Source: Dioscorea cayenensis subsp. rotundata
Lineage: Eukaryota; Streptophyta; Magnoliopsida; Dioscoreales; Dioscoreaceae
DNA length: 64,000 nt
NCBI RefSeq assembly: GCF_009730915.1
Contig: NC_052489.1
Coordinates: 3,685,622 to 3,749,621, forward strand
Direction of reading: 5' to 3'
Shown here piece by piece: positions 1 through 11,759 of this stretch. The translations under genes were made by a program, and so were the position numbers. Under the pieces are notes generated by a model, which had not been told where the DNA came from, did not search any database, and was given only the letters and a program-made list of their open reading frames with translations. How positions within the stretch are numbered: the stretch's first letter is position 1; every line of letters starts with the position of its first letter.

Positions 1-328
1 TTACTAAGCTATCAAGCTCATAATCTGGTTGTTGAATTTTTTCAAGTAGTCCAGTAGACAACTTAGTGGGCTAGCAAAAGCTTATGCTCTTTCTTTCAGA
101 ATTTTGGGTTACCATTCTATCTGTATGAGTATTTGAATTAGGTATAGGACACCTCTTTATATTCGAACCTATTATATTCAGCTTGTATTTGAAGTTGCAA
201 TTTTGAGCTTTACAATTTCTATTGTGAGACCTGTTTTGAGGACTTGCATGCCTACTGAATTATGCATTATGGGTGTACGGTTATTTGTCGCCGAATCAGG
301 TCCAACGAGCTGGGTTTGGGGCGTGACA
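1..328 (+). mobile_element. 3' part of a Ty3/gypsy-like LTR (cut by window edge)
   Basis: The sequence ends in GGGGCGTGACA at 328, preceded by a short GC-richer stretch from about 280. Plant Ty3/gypsy LTRs of the Tekay/Del type commonly begin TGTCACGCCCC and end GGGGCGTGACA, so this reads as the last 328 bases of an LTR in plus orientation. No primer-binding site follows, so it is a 3' LTR or a solo LTR. It ends about 97 bases from the lipase stop codon. The assignment rests on terminal motifs only. Confidence 0.45.
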
Positions 329-424
329 CCCTCATAGTCATCTTCTTTCTTTCAAGGAAGGATTTTTTTTTTTTTTCATGCAACCTAGTAAAACATAACA
401 ATATGAAATTCCTTATCAAATAAT

Positions 425-2918
425 TTAAACAATATTATTCTCATTCTCCTTTGCAACAATGTTATTCTCAATCTCAAGTTCATGATCATCACACTCAAAT
501 AGTTTCTCATATAGTTTCTCCCAGTCAGTTTCCTCCTGAGTAGAATTGGAATTACAATGAGAGGATACTGCATTGTTCACCATGGCACTTGTGGAATTCT
601 CTTGTGTTAATGCCTCAACATGAGGCTCATTCAAGTTCACTGTCTTCTCGATTGCATGCTTGTGTTCTTCTTCAAAACTTTGGTTTCTGTTCATTCTTTG
701 CTGCATTGGAGCTAAATTTGCCTCCTCATCTTCCTTCATTCTCTGAAAACAAATTAAAGAAAAATAAACATTCAATGCATTCTCAATTTATAAGTTCTTC
801 TCTAGAATATATATATATATCTATAGACTTACATCTAATGCCTTTTGTGCTTCTCTTTCTATCAAAATAATTTGATGGTCTGATGTAGTACTGCATGAAA
901 GAACAATGTGCTCAAACCTGCCTTCCACTGGAATCGCAGTTCTCACCTCTGGAGGGTACCTCCCACATCTGCATGTATTACAATTGACACATAAACTATG
1001 TATATATATATTGTGCATATTTAGAAAGATTTAATATATATATATATATATATATATACCTGCAAAATTTTCTATCTACAATATGAAACATCCTTCCTGG
1101 AGCATAGAGCCTTCTGGGATCTTTCAGTTTCTTTTCTTCTGAAGTAAATGTATCTCTCATGCACACAAAGCATAATAAGCAAGGTAAGCTGCCCAAAGAA
1201 TACATCGATATATTAAATATGATTTTGATGATATTGCAACGATGTAGGATCACAAGACGAACAAAACTTATTACCAGAAGATGGAACCAAACATATACTG
1301 CAGTGGGGTTGATGTTCTTGGCAAGAAATCGTCCTGGAGAAACCATAATTAATGACAGAAGAATAATTAACTTTGTAGTTTTATGTATAATTCAGAAGTT
1401 TAGATCAATAAGAGCCAAGGATGTTATATTTTCATGTATATAACCATGGCTTAAGGTTTAGAGTTTAGGATTTAGATAACAAATATTGTGACTATATATA
1501 TATATATATATGCAGTTAATAGAGTTCAACAGGTTTAGAGTTTAGGATTTAGATAACAAATATTGTGACTATATATATATATATATGCAGTTAATAGAGT
1601 TCAACCGGAGCTTAAAACATACTCCCTTCATTCCATTACAAGTACCCACTTTAACTGTTTCACGAAAAGTATAAAAAGTAGTTAGAATTCAAAATCTGAT
1701 ATAAACATTAAGTTTAATTTTTTTTCACATTTCCCATTTCTCTTTTCATCCACTAATTTTCTTTTTCTTATTTCTTTCTCTCTATGCATTTAAGAAGTTT
1801 GTGTGGTTAAATTTGAAAATTTAGCATTTGTATATATTAAGTATATAAACAGATAATTTGAAATAAATAAAAATGGACACTTATAATGAAATAGTGAGAA
1901 TAAGTTATCAATAAACTGCATTAAAAAAAAATTAACCCTAATTGTCATTGGCTTAAATTTTCTATAAAATGTTACCCAGTTATTAGAACATTCATTCAAG
2001 ACACCCTAGAATAAAAGTCACACACAAGCTGCATGAAAAAATCCCTAGCTAAACCAGTATAAACCTAAACCCTAACCCTAATTTTCATTGGCTAGCTTAA
2101 ACTTTCAATAAAAACATACGGAAAGTCATAGTCAAACTTTTGAAACCGCGTAAGATTTAAAAAAATAATTAATAAAGAAAAATAAATGTTTTTAAAAAAA
2201 AAAAAAAAGCCATGCATACCTGGAGGATGACGGAGTGGATGACGTCAGCATACTTAACGGCAAGATTCAACGACATGCAACGCGGCGGCGCGACGGCGTA
2301 GCAACGGACACGGCTACGAGTGAGGCCACCAAAGCGGTCAAGGTGGTTAACGAGGAGCAGCGTAGCCAGAGCGGCGACGCCGGCGCCGAGAGAGTGGCCG
2401 GCAAGGACGAGCTTGAAGTCAGGGCCATGTTCACGGAGAAGACGCCGGAGAACGGGGGCTTCATAGCTAAGTAGCCAAACAGCAGCTTTATAGAGGCCGT
2501 GGTGAACGTAACCGGAGTCAAGAGGCTGGAGACCAGGCTTGTCGTCAAGAAGAAGGGAGTAATCGGAGTTGGAAAGAAGGTGGAGGCCGCGAATGGCAAC
2601 AACGATCTCACGGTTGGTGGTGTCGACGTAGATGAGATAAGGAGGACAGTGTCCGTGGGTTTGAGAGTAGGAGATGCGTTTTGAGAGGTTGGAGATGGAA
2701 ACCGGAGATGGAACAGAAGGAGGCCATTGAGGGTGAGAGAGATCGGGTTCGTAGACGGAGAGAATGGCTCGAGCGATACGCGGAATGGGAGAGAAGGTGG
2801 AGACGGATGTGAGTGGCCAGGAGTGGCTATCGGAGTCGCCGGAGAGAGTGCATCGCTTGTAAGCCCAGTGTGTGCATCCTAACCAAAAGATGCCTTCGAC
2901 TATGCCGCCGGTGGCCAT
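425..2918 (-). CDS. Class-3 lipase, mono-/diacylglycerol lipase-like, 5 exons
   Basis: Predicted alpha/beta-hydrolase of the fungal-type lipase (class 3) family; family members release fatty acids from mono- or diacylglycerol. Exons on the minus strand: 2918-2220, 1333-1275, 1188-1060, 968-833 and 742-425. All junctions are GT-AG and the phases agree, giving 446 residues. The start is the Met at 2918 (MATGGIVEG), chosen over an in-frame Met nine codons upstream because plant homologues begin near it. The nucleophile elbow GHSLGAG places the catalytic Ser near residue 176. An Asp in KYADVIHSV near 225 is a likely second triad member. After the lipase core come DDFLPRTSTPL, LPCLLC, KDPRRLYAPGR and GRFEHIVLSC, blocks I associate with plant DAG-lipase-like proteins. 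The C-terminus is acidic and low-complexity. Exon 1 is GC-rich, later exons AT-rich. Intron 1 holds a tandem repeat and a Stowaway-like MITE. Substrate is inferred from family. Confidence 0.88.
1455..1605. repeat. Tandem duplication, 2 x 77 bp, in lipase intron 1
   Basis: The segment starting GGTTTAGAGTTTAGGATTT at 1455 recurs at 1532 almost unchanged, including its internal (TA)n run and the GCAGTTAATAGAGTTCAAC tail. Near identity indicates a recent duplication. Confidence 0.9.
1622..1900. mobile_element. Stowaway-like (Tc1/mariner) MITE in lipase intron 1
   Basis: The left end is CTCCCTTCATTCCATTACAA. The right end, reverse complemented, is TTCTCACTATTTCATTATAA, giving about 30 bp of imperfect terminal inverted repeat. 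The element is flanked by TA on both sides (1620-1621 and 1901-1902), the target duplication of Tc1/mariner MITEs. It is 279 bp with no coding capacity. CTCCCT at the tip is typical of Stowaway elements. Confidence 0.7.
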
Positions 2919-3398
2919 ACGTTGAATATATTGATAAAGGAACAAGCACTACTCAGTGATTCTAATAAGAATTGGTGTGATAACAACATGTTTTATATAT
3001 AAATTTAGCTCAAAGAAGGAGATGGTACGTGAAGGTTAGAGATTGGACTTTGAAGATCGAAGAAGTTGAAGTTGGTTTCTTGGTCGTTGATGATGAATAT
3101 TTTATGGTTCTAGAAGGAGAAGGAAAGGGAATGGGAAGGGAAGGGAAGTAGCGGTGTGATTTCGGAGGGAGACAGTTGAAGTCTTAAAGAGAAATGTTTG
3201 AGAGAAGGTCAAAGACTCAAAGGTGGGTTGGTTGATAAGGTAGCATGAGTTAATAGACTCCACAATACCCCAAGGATCCATATATAGATGACAAACAGAA
3301 GCTCAAATAATATTAAAACCAGAAGAAAAATTGAGAAGAGTTTTTTTTTTCCTATCTAAATCACATTCAAAGTTACATGAAAACACATCAAGTAAAGA
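2919..3398 (-). promoter_or_regulatory. Upstream flank of the lipase gene
   Basis: No coding signal is visible. TTATATATAAA near 2991-3002 lies about 75-85 bases upstream of the chosen lipase start on the minus strand and could be its TATA box. Farther up, 3000-3230 is rich in GAAGG/GGGAAGG purine tracts, which are pyrimidine tracts on the gene strand. The promoter role is inferred from position. Confidence 0.35.
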
Positions 3399-3555
3399 AA
3401 AAAGAAACACAAACTTGTTGAGTAACTAACTAAAGTGGCACAATTTAACTTAAAAAAGAAACACAAACAAGTAACTAACTAAAGTGGCACAATTTAACTT
3501 GAAAAAGAAACACAAACTTGTTGAGTAACTAACTAAAGTGGCACAATTTAACTTA
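3399..3555. repeat. Three-copy tandem repeat of about 50-58 bp
   Basis: AAAGAAACACAAAC followed by GTAACTAACTAAAGTGGCAC and AATTTAACTT occurs three times in a row. The middle copy lacks the TTGTTGA segment. The copies are otherwise near identical. No coding content. Confidence 0.88.
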
Positions 3556-4001
3556 ACCTGCCGTTTTGTCTCGAACTTATACTTCTGAGCCATCCTAGCC
3601 GTCTATCTGCGCATCAATCCATCCACCAGCTTTCTCTCCAGACTTTCAACTAGGCGTTCATTTCACTGTAAGTGAGGGGAAGTCAGGAAGTGAGAGAAGT
3701 GTCACTTCCCTAGGCGTTCATTTCAGGGAAAGTGGGTGGAAGTGAGGGGAAGTGGTCTGACTTCCCCCACTTCTAGTGTTCATTTGTGCTGAAGTGGGGG
3801 AAGTGACACTTTCCCCACTTCCGACTGAAGTGGATTTTGAACTAAGCTCACTTCAGTATTTTTTTTTTACTGAAGTGGGGGAAGTGAGTATTTTTTGACT
3901 TCTAAAGTATTTTTTGAACTCATAGAACTTCATCCAACACCTAATAAATCCTTCGGTTCTATTCTCACTTTCTGACAAATGAACATAGAAGTCCTGGAAT
4001 T

Positions 4002-4526
4002 CACTACAACAAAATTGATGATTAGTGACAATTTTAATTTTGACATATTGGTTTTTTGTCACAAAAAAAAATACATAATGTGACGAAATCATTATTTAGT
4101 CACTCATTTTGCTTGTTTGATAATTTTATATGACAATACTTTAAATTGTCACATGATATTGTCACAAAAGGATTAGCTCCAAATGCACTCATGCTTTTAG
4201 TAACGGTTTAAATATTAAGTGACAAATATAGTACGTCATTAATATAATATTTTTTCGCGACAAATTTTAAAATTTGTTGTTTTTAAACTAAATATAAATA
4301 ATGTTACTAATATTAACATATATTATCAATGACAATTTGAATTTTTTTCTATGTACTTTAATTTATATTTGTGACACATAGGTTTGTCACCAAAATATAA
4401 GTAATAATGATATTATAATATTGTTACAAATAAATATCGCATTACTTGATGATATTGGATAATATCACTATTTGTTACTAAATTTAATGACACTAATCAT
4501 CTCTCACTAATAATTTTTTTTGTAGT
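4002..4526. mobile_element. CACTA-like non-autonomous insertion inside the nested element
   Basis: It begins CACTACAACAAAA, the usual tip of plant CACTA (En/Spm) elements, and ends in TTTTTTTTGTAGT. The subterminal parts are also inverted: GATGATTAGTGACA on the left against the reverse complement of GACACTAATCATCT on the right. There is no ORF. The last base differs from the expected GTAGTG and no 3-bp target duplication is evident, so CACTA membership is likely rather than proven. Confidence 0.55.
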
Positions 4527-5329
4527 CAAATGCTAAATACCATTGAATGATAAAATGCTAAATGACATAAACATTCTTTTATGCTTTACAATTAATTTAG
4601 GAGAAAAATATAACAAAATTATTTATATAAATTGACATAGATATGAGTAAGGACATAACAATAATTTTTTAGGTGGGTTACGCAAAACGTTAATAAACCA
4701 AACAACAATTTTTTTTATAAATATTTTTATAAAATATAATTTTCAACATCATGCTTACTAATTTGTCGAATATGAAAGCAAATAATAGACTTTTTCAAAT
4801 ATTTTTCTAAAATCATATATTTTTATACAATATAAATAGCTTTTGCAAGTAAAAAAACTTGAGAAAGCAAAACAATATATTTTTTGCAAAAGAATATAAA
4901 TTTTTTCATGTTATATAAACCAATTTAATACCTAGGGGCAAGGGGATAAAAAAAAAATTTGGAAATATTTTTCCTAAAAATATAATTTTTTTAAACTATA
5001 TTTATCAATTTATACATTGTTTATTTTCAAAAAAAAAATTGTGAAAATAGGGTTGTAGCATCCCCATATTAGTTTAATTTCATATTGATTTATTTTAAAT
5101 TATTTATTTTTTATTCAAATAACTCTCTTTATCTCTTTTTTTGAATTTTTTTATTTTTTTAAAGATTTTTATTAGAGATATTTTTATATTAACACCTTCA
5201 TATATATTATAATTTATTTTTATTAATAAGGACTAAATTATAAAAAGACCTTTATATTATTGAAGTAATTTTTATATAGATATTAAAGAAGTTTTTTTAT
5301 AACTACGATGATTAATTTAAAATTCAAAT

Positions 5330-5740
5330 TTCATTGGTTTAAATTTGTTATAAGCTTTTTTTAAAAAATTATTGCGAAATATATTTAAACGATAATTTAA
5401 AAATTCAAGTTTCATTGGTTTAAATTTGTTAATAATTTTTTAAAAAAATTATTGTGAATTTAATTAAAAACATATAAAAATATGTTAGTTTTTATATAGA
5501 ATTTGAAAAGATTTTCATTCAATAAAAAAATATATCCTATAAAAAAATTTAAATAATTTTAATTTATTTAAATTTAGTTTAAATTTGTTAATAATTTTTT
5601 AAAAAATTATTGCGAATTTAATTAAAAAAATATAAAAATATGTTAGTTTTAATATAGACTTTGAACAGATTTTCATTCAATAAAAAGATATATTCTATAA
5701 AAATTTTTGACTAATTTTAATTTATCTAAATTTAGTTTAA
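5330..5740. repeat. Diverged AT-rich tandem repeats, period about 160 bp
   Basis: Blocks with TTTAAATTTGTTAATAATTT, GCGAATTTAATTAAAAA and GATTTTCATTCAATAAAAA recur at about 5411 and 5578, with a partial copy near 5330. They lie inside the 3.4-kb nested element and carry no coding signal. Confidence 0.65.
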
Positions 5741-6660
5741 AGTTTATAAAAATTTAAAAACAAAATTCTATATTTAAAAACAAAATTCTATATAAATCTC
5801 TATCTCAATTTCTATTCTTTCTCAATCTTTCTTTCTCTCTCATCATTACTAAGGTACATTATATTTCTCTTTCTCAATGTCTATACTACCGTCTATTTTT
5901 TATTTTATTGTTGCCTCTATCTTAAGGCACACTTCCACTTTTTTTTAGTTCTTGATTTTTCTTTTTATAATGCTTGTGTAAGTTCCTACTTCATCAAAGA
6001 TCTCATGAATCTTTTAAGTATTTGCATTAGTGTTTCAATGCACTTAGTTCATAAATTTTTTATAATTGCTTGATTCGCTTCTAATTTTATGGGTTTTGTA
6101 GTGATGATGGTTCCGTTGGAGAAGGGAATATTTGAATGGGAAAGATATTGACATCGGCTACAATCATTAGATTAAAGTTTTCTTTCCAAAGGGTTGCTAA
6201 CAATATTGATTCTTGTGTTTTTTTGATTAATTTATGTATTTTTTTTAATTATCATTATTTTATAATGGAATTATTGTTATAATTTCTATAGTTGTTTGAT
6301 TAGCACTTTAAATTGTTAAAGTTTGTCATTAATCAATTAATTTTTGTTATGACTATCTATTGTGCTTATTATTAATTTTTTGGATGCATATTAGTATATA
6401 TGTATATGTATATATAATTATATTTTGAACTTTACTTTTGTTAATTTACTTTTCTTATAAATTAATATTTATTATTTTAAAAATATTTATTTCAGGTTTT
6501 AATGAGGCTAGCTCTACATCAACAAAACACCATAAACACAAATGCCACAAGAGTTGCATAAAGAATAGTTATCTATTTTGATATGATTTACTTAAGATTA
6601 TAAGTTTTAATGTTATTGAAATTTTACGAATTTTACGAATTTGAAGTCATGAACAAAATT
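5741..6660. other. Interior of the nested element, no gene recognised
   Basis: AT-rich DNA with CT-rich patches (5800-5880). No open frame longer than a few dozen codons and no recognisable transposase motif. It could be a decayed element body or captured non-coding sequence. Confidence 0.5.
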
Positions 6661-7080
6661 TGTATATCAGGTTATGACGTCACACTTCCCCCCACTTCAG
6701 GGAAGTGGCACTTCCCTCACTTCCTGACTTCCCCTCACTAACAGTGAAATGAACGCCCCGGGGAAGTGATATCACTTCCAGGACTTCTGTGTTCATTTGT
6801 TAGAAAATGAGAATAGAATCAAAGGATTTAGGTGTTAAATGAAGTATTATGAGTTCAAAAAAAGACTTTAGAAGTGAAAAGAAGTTGATTTTTATAGATT
6901 GTCTCACTTCCCCCACTTCAATAAAAAAATACTGAAATGGGTTTAGTTCAAAATCCACTTCAGTCGGAAGTGGTGGAAGTGCCACTTCCCCCACTTCAGC
7001 ATAAATGAACACCAGAAGTGGGAGAAGTCAGACCACTTTTGCTGATCACTTCCCCCAACTTTCCCTGAAATGAACACCCT

Positions 7081-7867
7081 CTAACTAAACAAACATTCAA
7101 ACTTATACACGAACACCTGATCATTCAACAAAACAGAAACACAAACACTCAAATGAACAAATTAAACACAAAATCATTCACACTACAACAAGCTTCTCTA
7201 CACCATGCTCTTCAATAACCTGATAACAGCATGTTGGCATAATCATATTTGTATCTCATTTAGTTTTTTAGTACTTTTAAATATTAGATAATTTTGCACT
7301 ATCCTATTTGTGGCTTGGAACATGTTTATCTGCATTAGAACTGGTGACAGCAACTAGACTAATATTATATATATATATATATGAAAAATTACTTTTACCC
7401 ATTGAAAGTTTCAAAACTTTCCAAACAACTCTATGACATTTGAATTTCTCAAAGCACTTCACATTTTTTTCATATACTTCTTTTTCAGTCACTACAGCTT
7501 ATTCTATCAATTTATTCTATTTTACAATATGTATTTTTCACTTAATAATTATAGTTTTTGTTTAACATTGCGTGTTTATATGTAATCACATAAATTTTCA
7601 CTTAATATGTTACTTTTTCGTTTAATATTTATTTTTTTCAATTTAATATCTAATATTCTCGTTTAATATTATGTATTTCCGCTTAAAAAGCTGAAGATCA
7701 ATCCTATCAACGTCAGCTATCTTTATGTCAGAATTACTGAAAAGTAAGCTGTCAGAAATAAAATCATTTTGGGAATACTAAAATTTTGGAGGGTCAAATG
7801 TGCATAAAAAAAACTTTCAAGGGAATTTTGGTAATTACCATATAAGTGTGTGTGTGTGTGTGTGTGA
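7081..7867. other. Intergenic AT-rich DNA with a (GT)n run
   Basis: No gene is visible. A (GT)n microsatellite at about 7848-7866 directly abuts the hAT target duplication. 7500-7690 has several diverged copies of a CACTTAATATTT-like segment. Confidence 0.5.
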
Positions 7868-7875
7868 TTGTTGGA

Positions 7876-8492
7876 TAGGAGTGGTAATGGGGCGGGGAAT
7901 CTCCGATCCCCGCGGGGACCCGACCCGACGGGGTTGGGGATTCCCCGAATCCCTCCCCCCATGGGGGGGACGGGGGCCAATCCGTCCCCGTTTCCTAAAT
8001 GGGGATGGGGACGAGGAATGCCCTCCCCGCCCCGTGGTGATCCCCGACCCGATTAAAATACATACATACATATATATATTGTGTATATGTATGTATAATT
8101 TTTCCAACATAAAAAAATTCAATGGCCTAGGTAATAATATAAAAAACTCTAATTTTAATTTAATTGCGCTAATCACATAAACAATTTATTTTAAACTAAT
8201 AACAATTAAAATTAGATATAAGAGCCCCATGTTAAGTAGTTTTGATCTTATCATAATTTTATGTGTATTTATGTTGAGTTGTTTTTATGTTCCAATATGT
8301 AATAATATTTTTACAACTAGAGAATCCCCGTGGGGATCCCCGCGGGGAGGGAATCCCCACTGGGATGGGGATGGGGAAGAGAATTTCCCCCGTTGGGGAA
8401 TCGGAGATGGGGAATCCCCGTCCCCGCCATTGACAGGGACGGGGACGGGGACGGGGAGGGGGAGGGGCATCCCCACCCCATTACCACCCCTA
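7876..8492. mobile_element. Non-autonomous hAT element, 617 bp, TSD TTGTTGGA
   Basis: Terminal inverted repeats are TAGGAGTGGTAATGGGG (left) and TAGGGGTGGTAATGGGG (right, reverse complemented). They are flanked by an exact 8-bp duplication TTGTTGGA at 7868-7875 and 8493-8500, the hAT signature. Both ends carry 150-200 bp of very GC-rich subterminal repeats of GGGGATCCCCGCGGGG type around an AT-rich core. There is no transposase; the open frames here are low-complexity Gly/Pro/Arg artefacts. Confidence 0.88.
8436..8468 (+). other. G-quadruplex-capable run in hAT right end
   Basis: Successive GGGGAC units followed by GGGGAGGGGGAGGGG give at least five G-tracts of four or more spaced by one to three bases, which meets the usual G4 pattern. 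It lies in the subterminal repeat zone of the hAT element. Confidence 0.6.
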
Positions 8493-8500
8493 TTGTTGGA

Positions 8501-9093
8501 TGAACAATTTCAAATTTTAATAACTAATAAAGAATTCTAAATTTAATAGAAATTTTTAAGTAATTGTTCTCAATGCATTATTATTATTATTATTATTATT
8601 AAATAATATAAATTGATTCTATTTTGGTAAAATTTTAAAAATAAATATACATAGTATATCAAATTTTGGATAAGAATAAGGACTGATGTAAGTAGTCATG
8701 TCTCCTCGATCTAAACTGATCCCTATTGAAACCAAAAAAAAAAAAAATTCCAAAGTTTTTAGGTCAAGCCAAGTAATATCGATAGGGTGGGTCGCAAAAT
8801 ATATATTGGCTCTAGTTATAACCAAGCTCAAATAGATTGACACATCCAAAGACTTGCATGGCGATATTATGCAGTGACTCATGATACTTTTAAAAAATTT
8901 TATATCCCACAATTTAATGACCATTTATATCAGCGAGAATCCTTTCTCTCTCTTTTTTTTCTTTCATTTTATTAATAATCATCTTTGCTTGATGCCATTA
9001 TCAAATAAAATAATAATAATAATAATAATATATTTAGGTAACTAAATCAAATAAAACAAAAAAGTGCTAACTCATATTTAAAAAAATATGTAA
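8501..9093. other. Intergenic, no gene seen
   Basis: AT-rich, with (TTA)n near 8579-8600 and (AAT)n near 9008-9030. Nothing coding is supported. Confidence 0.5.
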
Positions 9094-9600
9094 TTATGTA
9101 AATAGTGACTCAACTATTCAAGCATTTCTATTTGAATTATTGAATAATGAAAATTTGCAATTAGGTATCCTATTTTTAAACTCATATGCAAGTGAGTCAC
9201 TAACTCAGTGGTCACACCATTAATAGCAAGCTAATGTGACATGACATATCACATAACCTAAGCCATGTTAACCATACCAAATAGCAAGTATCATTTTTAT
9301 AACTTGAAATCTTTTTTCCCGCACTCTCTTATAAATCTCTTATCTCTTTTCCCTCCTGAAAGTCCGTGGCATTACTAATGTGGCAGGATGAAAATGATAC
9401 TTGGCTAGATATGCATAGCATAGCTGATGTGGAGTAAATTGTGTAATATGTTATGCTACATCAATCTGACAATTAACTATGTAAGAACGAGTGATCAAAT
9501 TCAATATGAATATAACATTATGGTACCTCAATTAACATTTTTTATAACTCAATGACTCAAGTAAAAATACCCAAATAGTTGAATGATTATTTAAATAATT
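9094..9600. mobile_element. Foldback element of about 500 bp with long inverted ends
   Basis: The left end (CTCAACTATTCAAGCATTT onward) pairs imperfectly with the right end read backwards (CATTCAACTATTTGGGTATT). Similarity continues for about 90 bases through the CTCATATG and GAGTCACT blocks. Internal segments such as AGTATCATTTT / AAAATGATACTT are also inverted. No coding capacity. Long inverted ends suit a Mutator-type foldback MITE, but no target duplication is clear. Confidence 0.55.
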
Positions 9601-10647
9601 TATTTTAAAAAAACATTACTCAATTATTGAGTTTAGTCTAAACCAAAAAAACTGATATGTGATGTACCCGCTCCTCATTGCTTCCATCACCCTCTCAACC
9701 ACTCCCCTAACTTCACACCTTAATAAGTTCCCCCAAATGTTTGGTGGCAAAGTTCCCTATTCGCAAAAGTGTGTCCTAGAAGTCTAGTGTTTATCCCTAT
9801 TCGGTAAGCCACTAAGTCTCAACATTGACCACCTCCTTAGTTCCTTCCCTCAACCGCATGAACCTACACCCAGCAAAGAACTAGAAATTAAATTAAAAAG
9901 GTGTTGAAACCAATTTTAAAAAATTTATAAATACAAAAATATTATATTAATTCAAACTTAAAATTATAATAATTAATTTTTTAAAAACATAAAATATACA
10001 TACCTCTTTGTATCTACATTGTTAGAAATTAACTTAACTAACAAAACAAAATAACAAATAATGCAACTTAAAAAAACTTAACACAAATTCACAATTTTAT
10101 TTAATTATTAAATACAATAATTATTCAACAAATAATCTAATGAACAATCAAAATTTTCACAATAATTAATCAAATAAATATTTAACAATTTTTCACAAAA
10201 ATTTCACAACAAATTTTTCATGACAAATTTTCATAATAAATACTCTACAATTATTTAACAAATATCAAATTTTTATTTTTTTATTTTCTATTTTAGGTTT
10301 TGAGAGACTGGTTACGTCTTGTTAATTGAATTTGAGAGAGGAGTTGCATCTTTTTAAAGGGTTTTATTTTATTCATCATTACCATTGTTTTCTACATTGA
10401 TACCTTAAAAATTGGTAGTTATGTATCCATAAGTTAAATAATAAAATATAACTAAAATTAAAAATTAAAAAAATATTTTATAAAGATTGAGCCATATCAT
10501 TTATTAGTATCACTAAATATCAATTTTATTTAATATGATAATTTTTTTATTTAATTTATTTTAATTAATGTGGGGTTAAATTTTTTGGAAAAAGCCACAT
10601 GGTCACAAGGTTTACACACCATATTGCTTAAATTGTGGGCAAAAACC
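9601..10647. other. Intergenic, no gene seen
   Basis: AT-rich DNA (the 9900-10280 stretch is particularly A-rich). No conserved protein and no RNA gene recognised. Confidence 0.5.
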
Positions 10648-11335
10648 TAAATAGTTTGGTTCAAAGGGAGAGTGGGGAGGGGAGGAGTGAGGGGAAGTAA
10701 GGAGGAGAGGAGAATGAAGGAAGGTTTGAAAAAAATTTATGTTTGATTCAATGGGGGAGGGTGGAGAGGTAGTCTGGGTTTTTTTTATAAGAAGTGAGGA
10801 GAGATGTAACGTGCATTTTAAAAATTTGTCATTTTATATAAATTTGATCATAATAATTTTGTTATACATATTTAGGATTATTTTGTACAAATTTTGTTAA
10901 TATTAATATTAATATCAGTAATAATATTATTTGTATAATAATATTATTTTATTATGCAAATAATATTATTATTAAATAAATATTATAATTACTTTTTTAT
11001 ATTTTTTATAATTTTTATATTATTATTAATCTTCAATTGACACATTAAAAAACTAAGAGAAAATAATAATATGAAAGATGAAATTAGGTTTTAAAAGGAC
11101 ATTAGGGTAATTTCTCAAATTGATGAAAGGTAATTTGGTCTTTTTATAGAGATTTAAAGATTTTTTTTTTTTTTTTTTTTTTTTTAATAGTCTCACCCCT
11201 ACAAAAGACCCTGATTTGAAGAGGTGGGATATACAACACCCCTCCAAACCCCTTATTCTCCTCCTTACTCTCCCAATCATACACATTTCACCCCTCCTGA
11301 CTCCTCACGCCTCCAAAATCTCCAAACCAAACAAG
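10648..11335. mobile_element. Putative MITE with purine-rich inverted ends
   Basis: The left part (TTTGGTTCAAAGGGAGAG, then GGAGGGGAGGAGTGAGG) is an imperfect reverse complement of the right part (CTCCTGACTCCTCACGCC ... CTCCAAACCAAAC). TTTGGTT tips resemble PIF/Harbinger-type MITEs. The core is AT-rich with a 24-base T run at 11162-11185. Target duplication is not clear, hence moderate confidence. Confidence 0.45.
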
Positions 11336-11759
11336 AAAGTACTCTTATGTCCCTTACAACTCAAAAGAAAATAAACGACAAAGAAACATATAGTTATATA
11401 GTTAGGAGCAAAATTTCATAGAAGAGAATGCCCAGGAGGGCAATTTGCCCCCTTCTGTTTTTCATTTAAATTTATTTAATAATAGCATTTAGTTAATATG
11501 TGTATTTTTTTTTTCTTTTTTTTCACAATTGACCTCTCAATTTTCATTTTATAAAATATGTTATATCTAAAGTTTAAAAACAGAATGTTATTTGGGATTT
11601 CAACCTTGAGCATGAAAGGGATTTTCAATTAAGTATCAAAATGAATAAAATGTTGAAGGGTCTAAATTGTATTTTTGTTAAAGTCCATGGTTTAAGTCTA
11701 AGGCATTTTACTCCCTTCACAAATTGCATACCTTCAATTTAGGAAGGCATTTCATAAAA

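Larger units (their letters stand above)
3652..7080. mobile_element. 3.4-kb nested element with about 290-bp inverted arms
   Basis: The left arm (about 3712-4000) is the imperfect reverse complement of the right arm (about 6790-7080). Both start with GTTCATTTCAGGGAAAG and are packed with GGAAGTG/CACTTCC motifs. A second inverted pair, 3652-3710 and about 6690-6757, starts at GCGTTCATTTCACTG. It lies outside the left arm but inside the right arm, so two related elements overlap or are nested. The interior is very AT-rich and holds a CACTA-like insertion and tandem repeats. I found no transposase reading frame and no clear target duplication, so the superfamily is undetermined. Confidence 0.75.

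Noticed and set aside
2061..2081. Telomere-like CCCTAAA/CCCTAA motif
   Set aside because: Only about three degenerate units inside the lipase intron; too short for an interstitial telomere array.
3399..3555. CRISPR-like repeat array
   Set aside because: The units abut with no unique spacers and the genome is a plant's; this is a plain tandem repeat.
7800..8540. Gly/Pro/Arg-rich open frames on both strands
   Set aside because: They are translations of the GC-rich hAT ends (GGGGATCCCC repeats), not proteins.
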